Assembly: GCF_002101885.1 (NCBI RefSeq)
Contig: NZ_LQPS01000008.1
Coordinates: forward strand, 33,331 to 97,330
Direction: 5' to 3'
Source: Mycolicibacter senuensis
GTDB lineage: Bacteria; Actinomycetota; Actinomycetes; Mycobacteriales; Mycobacteriaceae
Length of the DNA stretch: 64,000 nucleotides
Below, in pieces: positions 1 to 7,210 of this stretch. The notes beneath the pieces are model-generated. The model had not been told where the DNA came from. It saw only the letters and a program-made list of their open reading frames with translations, and searched no databases. Both the position numbers and the translations under genes were made by a program. Every line of letters starts with the position of its first letter. Positions within the stretch are counted from its first letter, which is position 1.

Positions 1-2
1 GC

Positions 3-515
3 CCCGACGCCGAAGCCGCCCAGGACATCTTCTCCAAGTACCTCACCGTGGGGCTGCCGGTGCACGCCGACGACCTGGCCGAGTTCGGCGGGGATCGTGC
101 GGCCTGCATCAAGGCGATGATCGAGAAGGTCGTCGACCGGATGTACGCCGAGATCGACGACAACCGGTTCCTGGAGGTCACCTACGCCAACGGTGACAAA
201 GAGGTCATGTACTTCAAGGACTTCAACTCCGGGGCGATGATCCAGAACGTCGTCGACCGGGCGAAGAAGAACGCGATCAAGTCGGTGCTGGAGACCGGTC
301 AGCCCGGTCTGCGTATTCAGCACCTGCTGGATTCGATCGTCGACGAGTTCGCCGAGAACGAGGATCTGCCCAACACCACCAATCCCGATGACTGGGCACG
401 GATCTCGGGCAAGAAGGGGGAGCGGATCGTCTACATCCGCACCCTGGTCACCGGCAAGAGTTCGTCGGCGAGCCGCGCTATTGATACCGAATCCAACCTG
501 GGCCAGTACCTGTAG
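3..515 (+). CDS. mpa: Proteasomal ATPase Mpa/ARC, C-terminal part (truncated by window edge)
   Basis: Only the last ~170 residues are present; the reading frame is open from base 3. Mpa is the hexameric AAA ATPase that recognises pupylated proteins, unfolds them and feeds them to the 20S proteasome. The visible part is the end of the AAA module and its C-terminal tail. The protein ends in Gly-Gln-Tyr-Leu, and that C-terminal Gln-Tyr-Leu is the known docking motif for the proteasome alpha ring. The dop, pup, prcB and prcA genes follow on the same strand, which confirms the identity. The N-terminal coiled coil, OB domains and Walker motifs lie outside the window. Confidence 0.95.
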   Translation, partial: PDAEAAQDIFSKYLTVGLPVHADDLAEFGGDRAACIKAMIEKVVDRMYAEIDDNRFLEVTYANGDKEVMYFKDFNSGAMIQNVVDRAKKNAIKSVLETGQPGLRIQHLLDSIVDEFAENEDLPNTTNPDDWARISGKKGERIVYIRTLVTGKSSSASRAIDTESNLGQYL

Positions 516-542
516 GTCCGGGCGAACAGCCCGACGCCGGCG

Positions 543-959
543 TCAGGCGGGTGTGCCGAACTGCTCGACGGCGACTTCCGTGGCGCCGATGGCCGCATAG
601 GTCCCGGTGAGGGCGACCATGCTCAGGGCCGCGCGCAGCGGCAGATCGCGGCGCACGAGGTGGCCGAAACCGTTGACGGTGTCGGTGGTGTCGACCACCA
701 GGGCGAGCCGCTTCCAGCGACGGCGTTCCTTGGTGCCGCTGGTGAGGTAGCCCAGACCCATCGCGAACGCCCGCGCGCCATAGATCCTGGTCATGTAGGT
801 CAGTTCGGGGCACGGTGTGACTCCGAGGATTTTGGCGAATCCTCGCGGTGCGACCAGTGACACGCCGGCGAGAATCACCCGGCCCAGCGCCATCAGGCTC
901 AGCGGGCTGGTGGGACTTTCGGCGATCTCCTGACCGGTAGCTGCCGGTGTTGTTGCCAT
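543..959 (-). CDS. Small hypothetical membrane protein beside tetR
   Basis: The protein has 138 residues and no recognised family. Several hydrophobic stretches (for example the LMALGRVILAGVSL segment and a C-terminal LSMVALTGTYAAIG segment) suggest a small integral membrane protein; a KERRRWKR patch could be a cytoplasmic loop. The ATG at 959 is preferred over a GTG at 977 because GGAGGAG (965-971) sits five bases upstream. The gene is divergent from a TetR gene, and the intergenic space holds a near-perfect palindrome, so it is the likely target of that regulator. No function can be assigned. Confidence 0.7.
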   Translation of the reverse strand: MATTPAATGQEIAESPTSPLSLMALGRVILAGVSLVAPRGFAKILGVTPCPELTYMTRIYGARAFAMGLGYLTSGTKERRRWKRLALVVDTTDTVNGFGHLVRRDLPLRAALSMVALTGTYAAIGATEVAVEQFGTPA

Positions 960-990
960 ACGGGCTCCTCCGCTCACCGATCCGAGCTAC

Positions 991-1007
991 TGACTGACCG
1001 TCAGTCA
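991..1007. promoter_or_regulatory. Probable TetR operator (17-bp palindrome)
   Basis: TGACTGACCGTCAGTCA has two perfect 8-bp arms (TGACTGAC / GTCAGTCA) around one central base. It lies between the divergent membrane-protein gene (start 959) and tetR (start 1075). This geometry is typical of TetR-family autoregulatory operators; binding is inferred. Confidence 0.6.
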
Positions 1008-1074
1008 TGTTACCGTAGCGGTGGCGTTACGGAGCTGTCAACGGCGGCACCGGTCGGGCGGAAAGGAACAGGTC

Positions 1075-1716
1075 TTGGGGCAGCAGGGATCCGGGAGACG
1101 GCGCACGACGCTGCCCGCCGCAGAACGGGAACGCCAACTGCTGGGGGTGACCCGGGACCTGCTGTTGGCAGATGGGCCGACCGAGCTGACGGTGGACAAG
1201 ATCACCGCCGCCGCCGAGGTCGCCAAGGGAACGTTCTACCTGTACTTCGAGTCCAAAGATCACCTGCTGGCGCGGCTGTGGGCCGACTACCTCGATGCCT
1301 TCCTGGGCATCGTGCGGGGCCAACTCGCCGCACCGATGCCTCCGGAACCGGGGTGGCCGGCAGCGCTCGATGCGCTGATCGAGCAGATGATCCGCTACGA
1401 CATGGCCAATGCCGCTCTGCACCGGGCGGTGTTCTCCCAAGCATCCGGCGACGGGCTGCGCCAATTGCGCCAGGCTGATGCAAAAGTCGTCACGCTGCTC
1501 GCCGACACCGTTGCCGCGGCGGTGGCAGCCGGGGCCGCGACCGTGACCGATCCGCCCACCACCGCCGCGCTGTTGTACTACGCCGTCGATGGCCTGCTGA
1601 ACGCTGCCTACCTGGCGCACGCCGAGCCGGATACGGACACCGTCATCGCGGCGGCCAAGGAGATGGTCCACCGCACCCTGAGCACCAGCCGGGCGACGGT
1701 GACGCCGGGTCGTTGA
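1075..1716 (+). CDS. TetR-family transcriptional regulator
   Basis: The protein has 213 residues from a TTG at 1075, chosen because GGAAAGGA (1059-1066) lies just upstream; an in-frame GTG at 1021 would add an unlikely Arg-rich tail. The N-terminal helix-turn-helix reads ...LTVDKITAAAEVAKGTFYLYF..., the classic TetR recognition-helix pattern. The remaining ~150 residues form the ligand-binding and dimerisation domain. It is divergent from the small membrane protein gene and shares the palindrome at 991-1007, which suggests autoregulation and control of that neighbour. The inducer is unknown. It ends 22 bp before dop but probably has no role in pupylation. Confidence 0.85.
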   Translation: MGQQGSGRRRTTLPAAERERQLLGVTRDLLLADGPTELTVDKITAAAEVAKGTFYLYFESKDHLLARLWADYLDAFLGIVRGQLAAPMPPEPGWPAALDALIEQMIRYDMANAALHRAVFSQASGDGLRQLRQADAKVVTLLADTVAAAVAAGAATVTDPPTTAALLYYAVDGLLNAAYLAHAEPDTDTVIAAAKEMVHRTLSTSRATVTPGR

Positions 1717-1726
1717 GGCCCTCGCC

Positions 1727-1732
1727 TAGGCT
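1727..1732 (+). promoter_or_regulatory. -10 hexamer TAGGCT for leaderless dop mRNA
   Basis: TAGGCT ends six bases before the dop ATG at 1739, the spacing expected if transcription starts at the A of the start codon. No Shine-Dalgarno sequence precedes dop. Confidence 0.5.
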
Positions 1733-1738
1733 CTAGGC

Positions 1739-3247
1739 ATGCAACGGATCATCGGTACCGAAGTCGAATACGGCATCGCTTCGCCATCGGATCCGACCGC
1801 GAACCCGATCCTCACCTCGACTCAGGCGGTGCTGGCCTACGCCGCTGCCGCCGGAATCCCGCGCGCCAAGCGCACCCGCTGGGACTACGAGGTGGAGTCA
1901 CCGCTGCGCGACGCCCGCGGATTCGACCTGAGCCGATCGAGCGGCCCGCCGCCGATCATTGACGCCGACGAAGTCGGTGCGGCCAACATGATCCTGACCA
2001 ACGGGGCGCGGCTCTACGTCGACCACGCCCACCCCGAGTACTCCGCACCCGAGGTCACCGACCCGCTGGACGCGGTGATCTGGGACAAGGCCGGCGAGCG
2101 GGTGATGGAGGCCGCCGCTCGCCACGTGGCCAGCGTGCCGGGCGCGGCAAAGCTGCAGCTGTACAAGAACAACATCGACAACAAGGGCGCCTCCTACGGC
2201 ACCCATGAGAACTACCTGATGAGCCGGCAGACGCCGTTCTCGGCGATCATCGCGGGCCTGACCCCGTTCTTCGTGTCGCGGCAGGTGGTCACCGGCTCCG
2301 GCCGCGTCGGTCTGGGCCCGGCCGGCGACGAACCGGGCTTCCAGCTCTCGCAGCGCGCCGACTACATCGAGGTCGAGGTGGGCCTGGAGACGACGCTGAA
2401 ACGCGGCATCATCAACACCCGCGACGAACCGCACGCCGACGCCGACAAGTACCGCCGCCTGCACGTGATCATCGGCGACGCCAACCTCGCCGAGACGTCG
2501 ACGTATCTGAAGCTGGGGACGACCGCGCTGGTGCTCGATCTCATCGAGGAGGGGCCCGAGCACGGCATCGACCTGAGCGATCTCGCGCTGGCCCGCCCGG
2601 TGCGCGCCGTGCACGTGATCAGCCGCGACCCGACACTGCGGGCCACCGTCGCGCTGGCCGACGGCCGGGAGATGACCGGTCTTGCGCTGCAACGGATCTA
2701 CCTCGACCGGGCGGCGAAGCTCGTCGATGCGCGCGATCCGGATGCGCGGGCCACCGACATCATCGAGACCTGGGCCCGCGTCCTCGACCAGCTGGAACGC
2801 GACCCGATGGAGTGCGCGGACCTGCTGGACTGGCCGGCCAAGCTGCGGCTGCTGGAGGGTTTCCGGCAGCGGGAGAACCTGAGCTGGTCGGCGCCGCGAT
2901 TGCATCTGATCGATCTGCAGTACTCCGATGTCCGCCTCGACAAGGGCCTCTACAACCGGCTGGTCGCCCGCGGGTCGATGAAGCGGCTGATCACCGAGCA
3001 GCAGGTGCTCGACGCGGTCGACAATCCGCCGACCGACACCCGCGCCTACTTCCGCGGCGAGTGCCTGCGCCGGTTCGGCGCCGATATCGCCGCAGCCAGC
3101 TGGGACTCGGTGATCTTCGACCTGGGCGGGGAATCGCTGGTCCGGATTCCGACCTTGGAGCCGCTGCGCGGCAGCAAAGCCCATGTCGGGGAGCTGCTCG
3201 ACTCGGTGGACAGTGCGGCTGAACTGGTCGAACAACTCACTACTTAG
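1739..3247 (+). CDS. dop: Pup deamidase/depupylase Dop
   Basis: The protein has 502 residues, the usual Dop length. Dop converts the C-terminal Gln of Pup to Glu so that PafA can ligate it, and also removes Pup from substrates. The glutamine-synthetase-like ATP/Mg site begins with Glu8 and Glu10 (GTEVEYGI). Asp95 in [10 protein letters not shown] matches the catalytic aspartate of the family. The N-terminus ([14 protein letters not shown]) and the genes that follow (pup, prcB, prcA) distinguish Dop from its paralogue PafA, which is not in the window. Pup here ends in Gln, so Dop activity is required. Confidence 0.96.
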   Translation: MQRIIGTEVEYGIASPSDPTANPILTSTQAVLAYAAAAGIPRAKRTRWDYEVESPLRDARGFDLSRSSGPPPIIDADEVGAANMILTNGARLYVDHAHPEYSAPEVTDPLDAVIWDKAGERVMEAAARHVASVPGAAKLQLYKNNIDNKGASYGTHENYLMSRQTPFSAIIAGLTPFFVSRQVVTGSGRVGLGPAGDEPGFQLSQRADYIEVEVGLETTLKRGIINTRDEPHADADKYRRLHVIIGDANLAETSTYLKLGTTALVLDLIEEGPEHGIDLSDLALARPVRAVHVISRDPTLRATVALADGREMTGLALQRIYLDRAAKLVDARDPDARATDIIETWARVLDQLERDPMECADLLDWPAKLRLLEGFRQRENLSWSAPRLHLIDLQYSDVRLDKGLYNRLVARGSMKRLITEQQVLDAVDNPPTDTRAYFRGECLRRFGADIAAASWDSVIFDLGGESLVRIPTLEPLRGSKAHVGELLDSVDSAAELVEQLTT

Positions 3248-3348
3248 GCACTACGCGTCTTAGCCCGCGTCCGCATCGGTGCCGACGGTAGGGTGGAGAA
3301 ACCGGCGTGCGCGTCATGCGTGGGCCGATGGAGATGCAGGAGGCAGCG

Positions 3349-3543
3349 ATGGCTCAAGAGCAGACCAAGCGTGGCGGTGGCGGTGGCGATGACGACGATC
3401 CCACCGGTCCCGCGGCGGCCGGCCAGGAGCGTCGCGAGAAGCTGACCGGTGAGACCGACGACCTGCTCGACGAGATCGACGACGTGCTGGAAGAGAACGC
3501 AGAGGACTTCGTGCGCGCGTACGTCCAAAAGGGCGGCCAGTGA
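3349..3543 (+). CDS. pup: Prokaryotic ubiquitin-like protein Pup
   Basis: The protein has exactly 64 residues from ATG 3349, with AGGAGG (3338-3343) upstream. Pup is the small disordered tag attached to lysines for proteasomal degradation. The N-terminal half is a disordered Gly/Asp stretch (Gly9-Asp17). The C-terminal half (about residues 26-58) is the helix-forming segment that pairs with the Mpa coiled coil. It ends Gly-Gly-Gln, the form that Dop must deamidate. An in-frame upstream GTG (3307) exists but would add residues foreign to Pup. Its stop overlaps the prcB start by four bases (GTGA). Confidence 0.97.
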   Translation: MAQEQTKRGGGGGDDDDPTGPAAAGQERREKLTGETDDLLDEIDDVLEENAEDFVRAYVQKGGQ

Positions 3544-4424
3544 GCTGGCCGTTCCATGATCGCCTTCCTGTCAATTCCGCACTTCCCGGGATGCCGTCCA
3601 GCCCGGTAGACCTGTCGTCGTTCTCGGATTTCCTGCGCCGGCAGGCGCCGGACCTGCTGCCGGCGGGCAGTGCGGGCTTGAGTTCGGCCGGCACCGCTGA
3701 GCTGCCGCACGGCACCACGATCGTCGCGCTGAAGTACCCGGGCGGCGTGGTGATGGCCGGGGACCGGCGTTCCACGCAGGGCAACATGATCGCCGGGCGC
3801 GACGTCCAGAAGGTGTACGTCACCGACGAATACACCGCCACCGGCATCGCCGGCACCGCCGCGATCGCCGTCGAGTTCGCCCGGCTCTACGCCGTCGAGT
3901 TGGAGCACTACGAGAAGCTCGAAGGGGTGCCGCTGACGTTCGCCGGGAAGGTGAACCGGCTGGCGATCATGGTGCGCGGCAACCTCGGTGCGGCGATGCA
4001 GGGGCTGTTGGCGCTGCCGCTGCTGGTGGCCTACGACATCGATGACCCGGACGGGGAGCACGCCGGGCGGATCGTGTCGTTCGACGCGGCCGGTGGCTGG
4101 AACGTCGAGGAGGAGGGCTACCAGGCGGTGGGCTCGGGTTCGCTGTTCGCCAAGTCGTCGATGAAGAAGCTGTACGCCCAGGTGGCCGACGCGGATTCGG
4201 CGTTGCGGGTGGCTGTCGAGGCGCTGTATGACGCCGCCGATGACGATTCGGCGACCGGTGGACCGGATCTGGTGCGCGGCATCTACCCGACCGCGGTCAC
4301 CATCGATTCCGAAGGCGCCGTTGACGTCGCCGAGGAGCGCATCGCCGAATTGGCCCGTGAGATCATCGAGAGCCGAACGCGCGGAGGGGATTCGGCGGCG
4401 AAGACCAAGCGGGGTAAGAAATGA
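3540..4424 (+). CDS. prcB: 20S proteasome beta subunit PrcB
   Basis: The protein has 294 residues and starts at GTG 3540, overlapping the pup stop. This is the catalytic subunit of the 20S core. A propeptide of about 58 residues precedes Thr59 in [13 protein letters not shown]; autocleavage at this Thr frees the N-terminal nucleophile. The GDRRSTQGN segment carries the conserved beta-subunit core. The gene overlaps prcA by four bases (ATGA), so alpha and beta subunits are translationally coupled. A Lys/Arg-rich C-terminus is typical of mycobacterial PrcB. Confidence 0.97.
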   Translation: MSWPFHDRLPVNSALPGMPSSPVDLSSFSDFLRRQAPDLLPAGSAGLSSAGTAELPHGTTIVALKYPGGVVMAGDRRSTQGNMIAGRDVQKVYVTDEYTATGIAGTAAIAVEFARLYAVELEHYEKLEGVPLTFAGKVNRLAIMVRGNLGAAMQGLLALPLLVAYDIDDPDGEHAGRIVSFDAAGGWNVEEEGYQAVGSGSLFAKSSMKKLYAQVADADSALRVAVEALYDAADDDSATGGPDLVRGIYPTAVTIDSEGAVDVAEERIAELAREIIESRTRGGDSAAKTKRGKK

Positions 4425-5137
4425 GCTTCCCGTATTTCATCTCGCCTGAGCAGGCGATGCGTGAGCGCGGTGAGCTCGCGCGCAAGGGCATCGCCCGCGG
4501 CCGCGGGGTGATTGCACTGGCCTACGCCGACGGCGTGCTGTTCGTTGCTGAGAACCCTTCGCGCTCACTGCAGAAGATCAGCGAACTCTATGACCGGGTC
4601 GGGTTCGCCGCCGCCGGGCGGATCAACGAGTTCGAGAATCTGCGCCGCGGCGGCATCCAATTCGCCGACACCCGCGGCTACGCCTATGACCGCCGCGATG
4701 TGACCGCGCGCCAGTTGGCCAACGTCTACGCGCAGACCCTCGGAACCATCTTCACCGAGCAGGCCAAACCCTACGAGGTCGAGCTGTGCGTGGCCGGGGT
4801 CGCCTATCAGGGCCAGACCAAAGCGCCTGAGCTGTACCGGATCACCTACGACGGGTCGATCACCGACGAGCCGCACTTCGTGGTGATGGGTGGTACCACC
4901 GAACCGGTGATCTCGGCGCTCAAGGAGTCCTACACCGAGAACGCCGAGCTCGCCGACGCGCTGCACATCGCGGTCAACGCGCTCAAGCAGACCGACACCG
5001 GAAACGGTGCCGAGCAGCGGGAGCTGGGGCCGGGAACGCTCGAGGTGGCCATCCTGGATGCCAACCGGCCGAAGCGGGCATTTCGCCGGATTCCCCGCGC
5101 AACGTTGGAAGAGCTCTTGCCGCAGGCGGATTCCTAG
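4421..5137 (+). CDS. prcA: 20S proteasome alpha subunit PrcA
   Basis: The protein has 238 residues. It forms the outer rings of the 20S proteasome, gates the chamber and provides pockets for the C-terminal Gln-Tyr-Leu of Mpa. The N-terminus ([23 protein letters not shown]) carries the alpha-subunit gating segment and H0 helix. There is no N-terminal catalytic Thr, as expected for an alpha subunit. It is the last gene of the pup-prcB-prcA run, with overlapping start and stop codons. Confidence 0.97.
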   Translation: MSFPYFISPEQAMRERGELARKGIARGRGVIALAYADGVLFVAENPSRSLQKISELYDRVGFAAAGRINEFENLRRGGIQFADTRGYAYDRRDVTARQLANVYAQTLGTIFTEQAKPYEVELCVAGVAYQGQTKAPELYRITYDGSITDEPHFVVMGGTTEPVISALKESYTENAELADALHIAVNALKQTDTGNGAEQRELGPGTLEVAILDANRPKRAFRRIPRATLEELLPQADS

Positions 5138-5216
5138 GGGAGTCCGCTACCAGGGCACTTCTCATCGCCGAGTTTGCAACCGTGCAGGCCAAGTGCGAGT
5201 GCGGGCCGGCGTCAGT

Positions 5217-5462
5217 TCAATTTCGTATGGACGGTAGCTCGATCCGGAAGCGCTTGACCCGCGCCGCTGCTCCCGAAGCCAGCTCGACGCGGCTGCGCGG
5301 CACCCCGAAATGCTCGGCCAGCAACCGGATCACCGCCGCATTGGCTTTCCCGTCGACGGCGGGTTCACGCACGTAGACCGTCAACTGGCCGTCGGCGTCG
5401 GCTTCCACCAGCGGGCCCTTGCGGCTGCCCGGTTTGACCTTGACGACGACGGTTTCGGTCAC
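5217..5462 (-). CDS. DUF167 (YggU-type) family protein
   Basis: The protein has 81 residues starting at GTG 5462. The pattern VKVKPGSRK...LTVYVREPAVDGKANAAVIRLLAEHFGVPRSRVELASGA matches the small alpha/beta DUF167 family, whose function is unknown. It is the third gene of a reverse-strand unit with the thiolase-like and DUF35 genes, starting 12 bp after the thiolase stop, so it may be co-transcribed from the KstR-controlled promoter. No catalytic residues are known. Confidence 0.85.
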   Translation of the reverse strand: MTETVVVKVKPGSRKGPLVEADADGQLTVYVREPAVDGKANAAVIRLLAEHFGVPRSRVELASGAAARVKRFRIELPSIRN

Positions 5463-5474
5463 CGCTCCGGGAAC

Positions 5475-6674
5475 CTATCGGGCGACGATCACCGACGAGC
5501 CGTGCCCGAACAGGCCCTGGTTGGCGGTCACACCCACGGTGGCGCCCTCGACCTGCCGGCCGGTGGCCGTGCCGCGCAGCTGCCAGGTCAGCTCGCACAC
5601 CTGGGCGATCGCCTGCGCCGGGATCGCCTCGCCGAAGCAGGCCAGCCCGCCGGACGGGTTCACCGGCACCCGACCACCGATCGTGGTGGCGCCGCTGCGC
5701 AGCAACTGCTCGCCCTCACCCTTGGGGCACAGGCCCAGGTGCTCGTACCAGTCGATCTCCAGCGCCGTGGACAGGTCGTAGACCTCGGCCAAGCTGACGT
5801 CCTCGGGGCCGATCCCGGCCTCGGCGTAGGCGGCGTCCAGAATCTGGTCCTTGAACACCCGCTCCGGGGCGGCCACCACCGCGGTGGAATCCGTTGCGAT
5901 ATCCGGCAATTCCGGCAGGTGCTGCGGGTACTTCGGTGTCACGGTGGACACCGCGCGCACCGACGGCACACCGTCGAGCGAACCCAGGTGTTTGCGGGCG
6001 AATTCCGCGCTGGCCACGATCAGCGCGGCCGCGCCGTCGGAGGTGGCGCAGATGTCCAGCTGGCGCAGCGGGTCGGAGACCACCGGGCTGGCCAGCACGT
6101 CCTCGACCGCGGACTCCTTGCGGTAGCGGGCATTCGGGTTGGCAAGACCGTGCCGGGAGTTCTTCACCTTCACGCTCGCGAAGTCCTCGGAGGTGGCGCC
6201 GTAGAGGTCCATCCGGCGGCGTGCCAGCAGCGCGAAGTACACCGGGTTCATCGCGCCGATCAGGTGGAAGCGCTGCCAGTCCGGGTCGTTCTTACGCTCA
6301 CCGCCGACCGGGGCGAAGGCGCCCTTGGGGGTGGTGTCGGCGCCGATCACCAGCGCCACGTCGCAGAACCCGGCCAGGATCTGGGCCCGGGCGCTCTGCA
6401 GCGCCTGCGAACCCGAGGCGCACGCGGCATACGAGGACGACACCGGAACGCCGTTCCAGCCCAGCTTCTGGGCGAACGTCGAACCGGCGATGAAACCGGG
6501 GTAACCGTTGCGGATGGTGTCCGCGCCGGCGATGAACTGGATCTGCTGCGCGTTCAGGCCGGCCTCGGCCAGCGCGGCGCGGGCGGCGACCACCCCGTAC
6601 TCGGTGAAGTCACGGCCCCACTTGCCCCACGGGTGCATGCCCGCACCCAGGATGTACAGCGGCTCGGGGCTCAT
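5475..6674 (-). CDS. Thiolase-like lipid-transfer protein (Rv1627c type)
   Basis: The protein has 399 residues. It has the thiolase fold: SSYAACASGSQAL places the family Cys at residue 85, and GGLACFGEAIPAQ near the C-terminus corresponds to the second conserved region. Thiolases of this SCP-x/lipid-transfer type pair with an adjacent DUF35 protein and act on CoA thioesters, in several cases in steroid side-chain breakdown. The ATG at 6674 overlaps the stop of the DUF35 gene (ATGA), which indicates obligate co-expression. The operator at 7147-7160 suggests control by the cholesterol regulator KstR. The exact substrate is not known; the pathway is inferred. Confidence 0.85.
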   Translation of the reverse strand: MSPEPLYILGAGMHPWGKWGRDFTEYGVVAARAALAEAGLNAQQIQFIAGADTIRNGYPGFIAGSTFAQKLGWNGVPVSSSYAACASGSQALQSARAQILAGFCDVALVIGADTTPKGAFAPVGGERKNDPDWQRFHLIGAMNPVYFALLARRRMDLYGATSEDFASVKVKNSRHGLANPNARYRKESAVEDVLASPVVSDPLRQLDICATSDGAAALIVASAEFARKHLGSLDGVPSVRAVSTVTPKYPQHLPELPDIATDSTAVVAAPERVFKDQILDAAYAEAGIGPEDVSLAEVYDLSTALEIDWYEHLGLCPKGEGEQLLRSGATTIGGRVPVNPSGGLACFGEAIPAQAIAQVCELTWQLRGTATGRQVEGATVGVTANQGLFGHGSSVIVAR

Positions 6675-7114
6675 GCGTCCACCTTCTTCCACGCGTAGAC
6701 GGTGCGCGTCACGCCGTCGTCGTCGGTGTAGAGCGGCATGGTGGTCAGCTCCATCTCCATACCGACCTTCAGATCCGCGGCCAAGGTGCCCTCGACCACC
6801 TTGCCCAGCACGATCAGGCCCTCGTCGGCCAGCTCCACCGCGGCGATCGCGAACGGCTCGAACGGTTCGCTCGGCGGGTAAGGGGCCGGCGGGGAGTACC
6901 GGTTCTCGGTGTAGCTCCAGATCTTGCCGCGCCGGGACAGCGCGACCGGCTCCAGCACGTCGCCGTCGCAGGCGGGACTGGGGCAGTTGTTCTCCCGCGG
7001 CGGGAACACATAGGTGCCGCACTGCGGGCACTTGGCGCCGATCAGGTGGGGGAGGCCGGCGTCGTCGGTGGCGTACCACCCGTCGATCGCGGGCTGCGAG
7101 GCTACATCTGGCAC
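6671..7114 (-). CDS. DUF35 OB-fold/zinc-ribbon partner protein (Rv1628c type)
   Basis: The protein has about 147 residues. A rubredoxin-like zinc ribbon (CPQC ... CPSPAC) is followed by an OB-fold (...IWSYTENRYSPPAPYP...). DUF35 proteins form complexes with thiolase or hydratase partners in CoA-ester metabolism, and this gene overlaps the thiolase-like gene by four bases. I place the start at GTG 7114. An ATG at 7198 would add 28 residues but would put the KstR-type operator inside the gene and leave almost no promoter space before the divergent polA. Confidence 0.8.
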   Translation of the reverse strand: MPDVASQPAIDGWYATDDAGLPHLIGAKCPQCGTYVFPPRENNCPSPACDGDVLEPVALSRRGKIWSYTENRYSPPAPYPPSEPFEPFAIAAVELADEGLIVLGKVVEGTLAADLKVGMEMELTTMPLYTDDDGVTRTVYAWKKVDA

Positions 7115-7146
7115 CAGGTCAGCGTACCGAACCGCGACGGCAGAAC

Positions 7147-7160
7147 TGAAACGTGTTGCA
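7147..7160. promoter_or_regulatory. KstR-type operator
   Basis: TGAAACGTGTTGCA matches the published KstR consensus TnnAACnnGTTnnA at every fixed position. It lies 32 bp upstream of the DUF35/thiolase start and 50 bp from polA. The M. tuberculosis orthologues Rv1627c and Rv1628c are, to my knowledge, KstR regulon members. Binding here is inferred from the motif. Confidence 0.75.
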
Positions 7161-7197
7161 ATTCCGCCGGCGTCGACGGCCGCGCGCACCGGGTGCA

Positions 7198-7203
7198 TAG
7201 AGT
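7198..7203 (+). promoter_or_regulatory. -10 hexamer TAGAGT for leaderless polA mRNA
   Basis: TAGAGT ends seven bases before the polA GTG at 7211, and no Shine-Dalgarno sequence is present. This is consistent with transcription starting at the start codon. Confidence 0.45.
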
Positions 7204-7210
7204 TGGGTGC

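Noticed and set aside
5310..6698. 462-codon forward frame across the DUF167/thiolase genes
   Set aside because: It is antisense to two clear family members; it has repetitive Gly/Arg/His composition and no domain.
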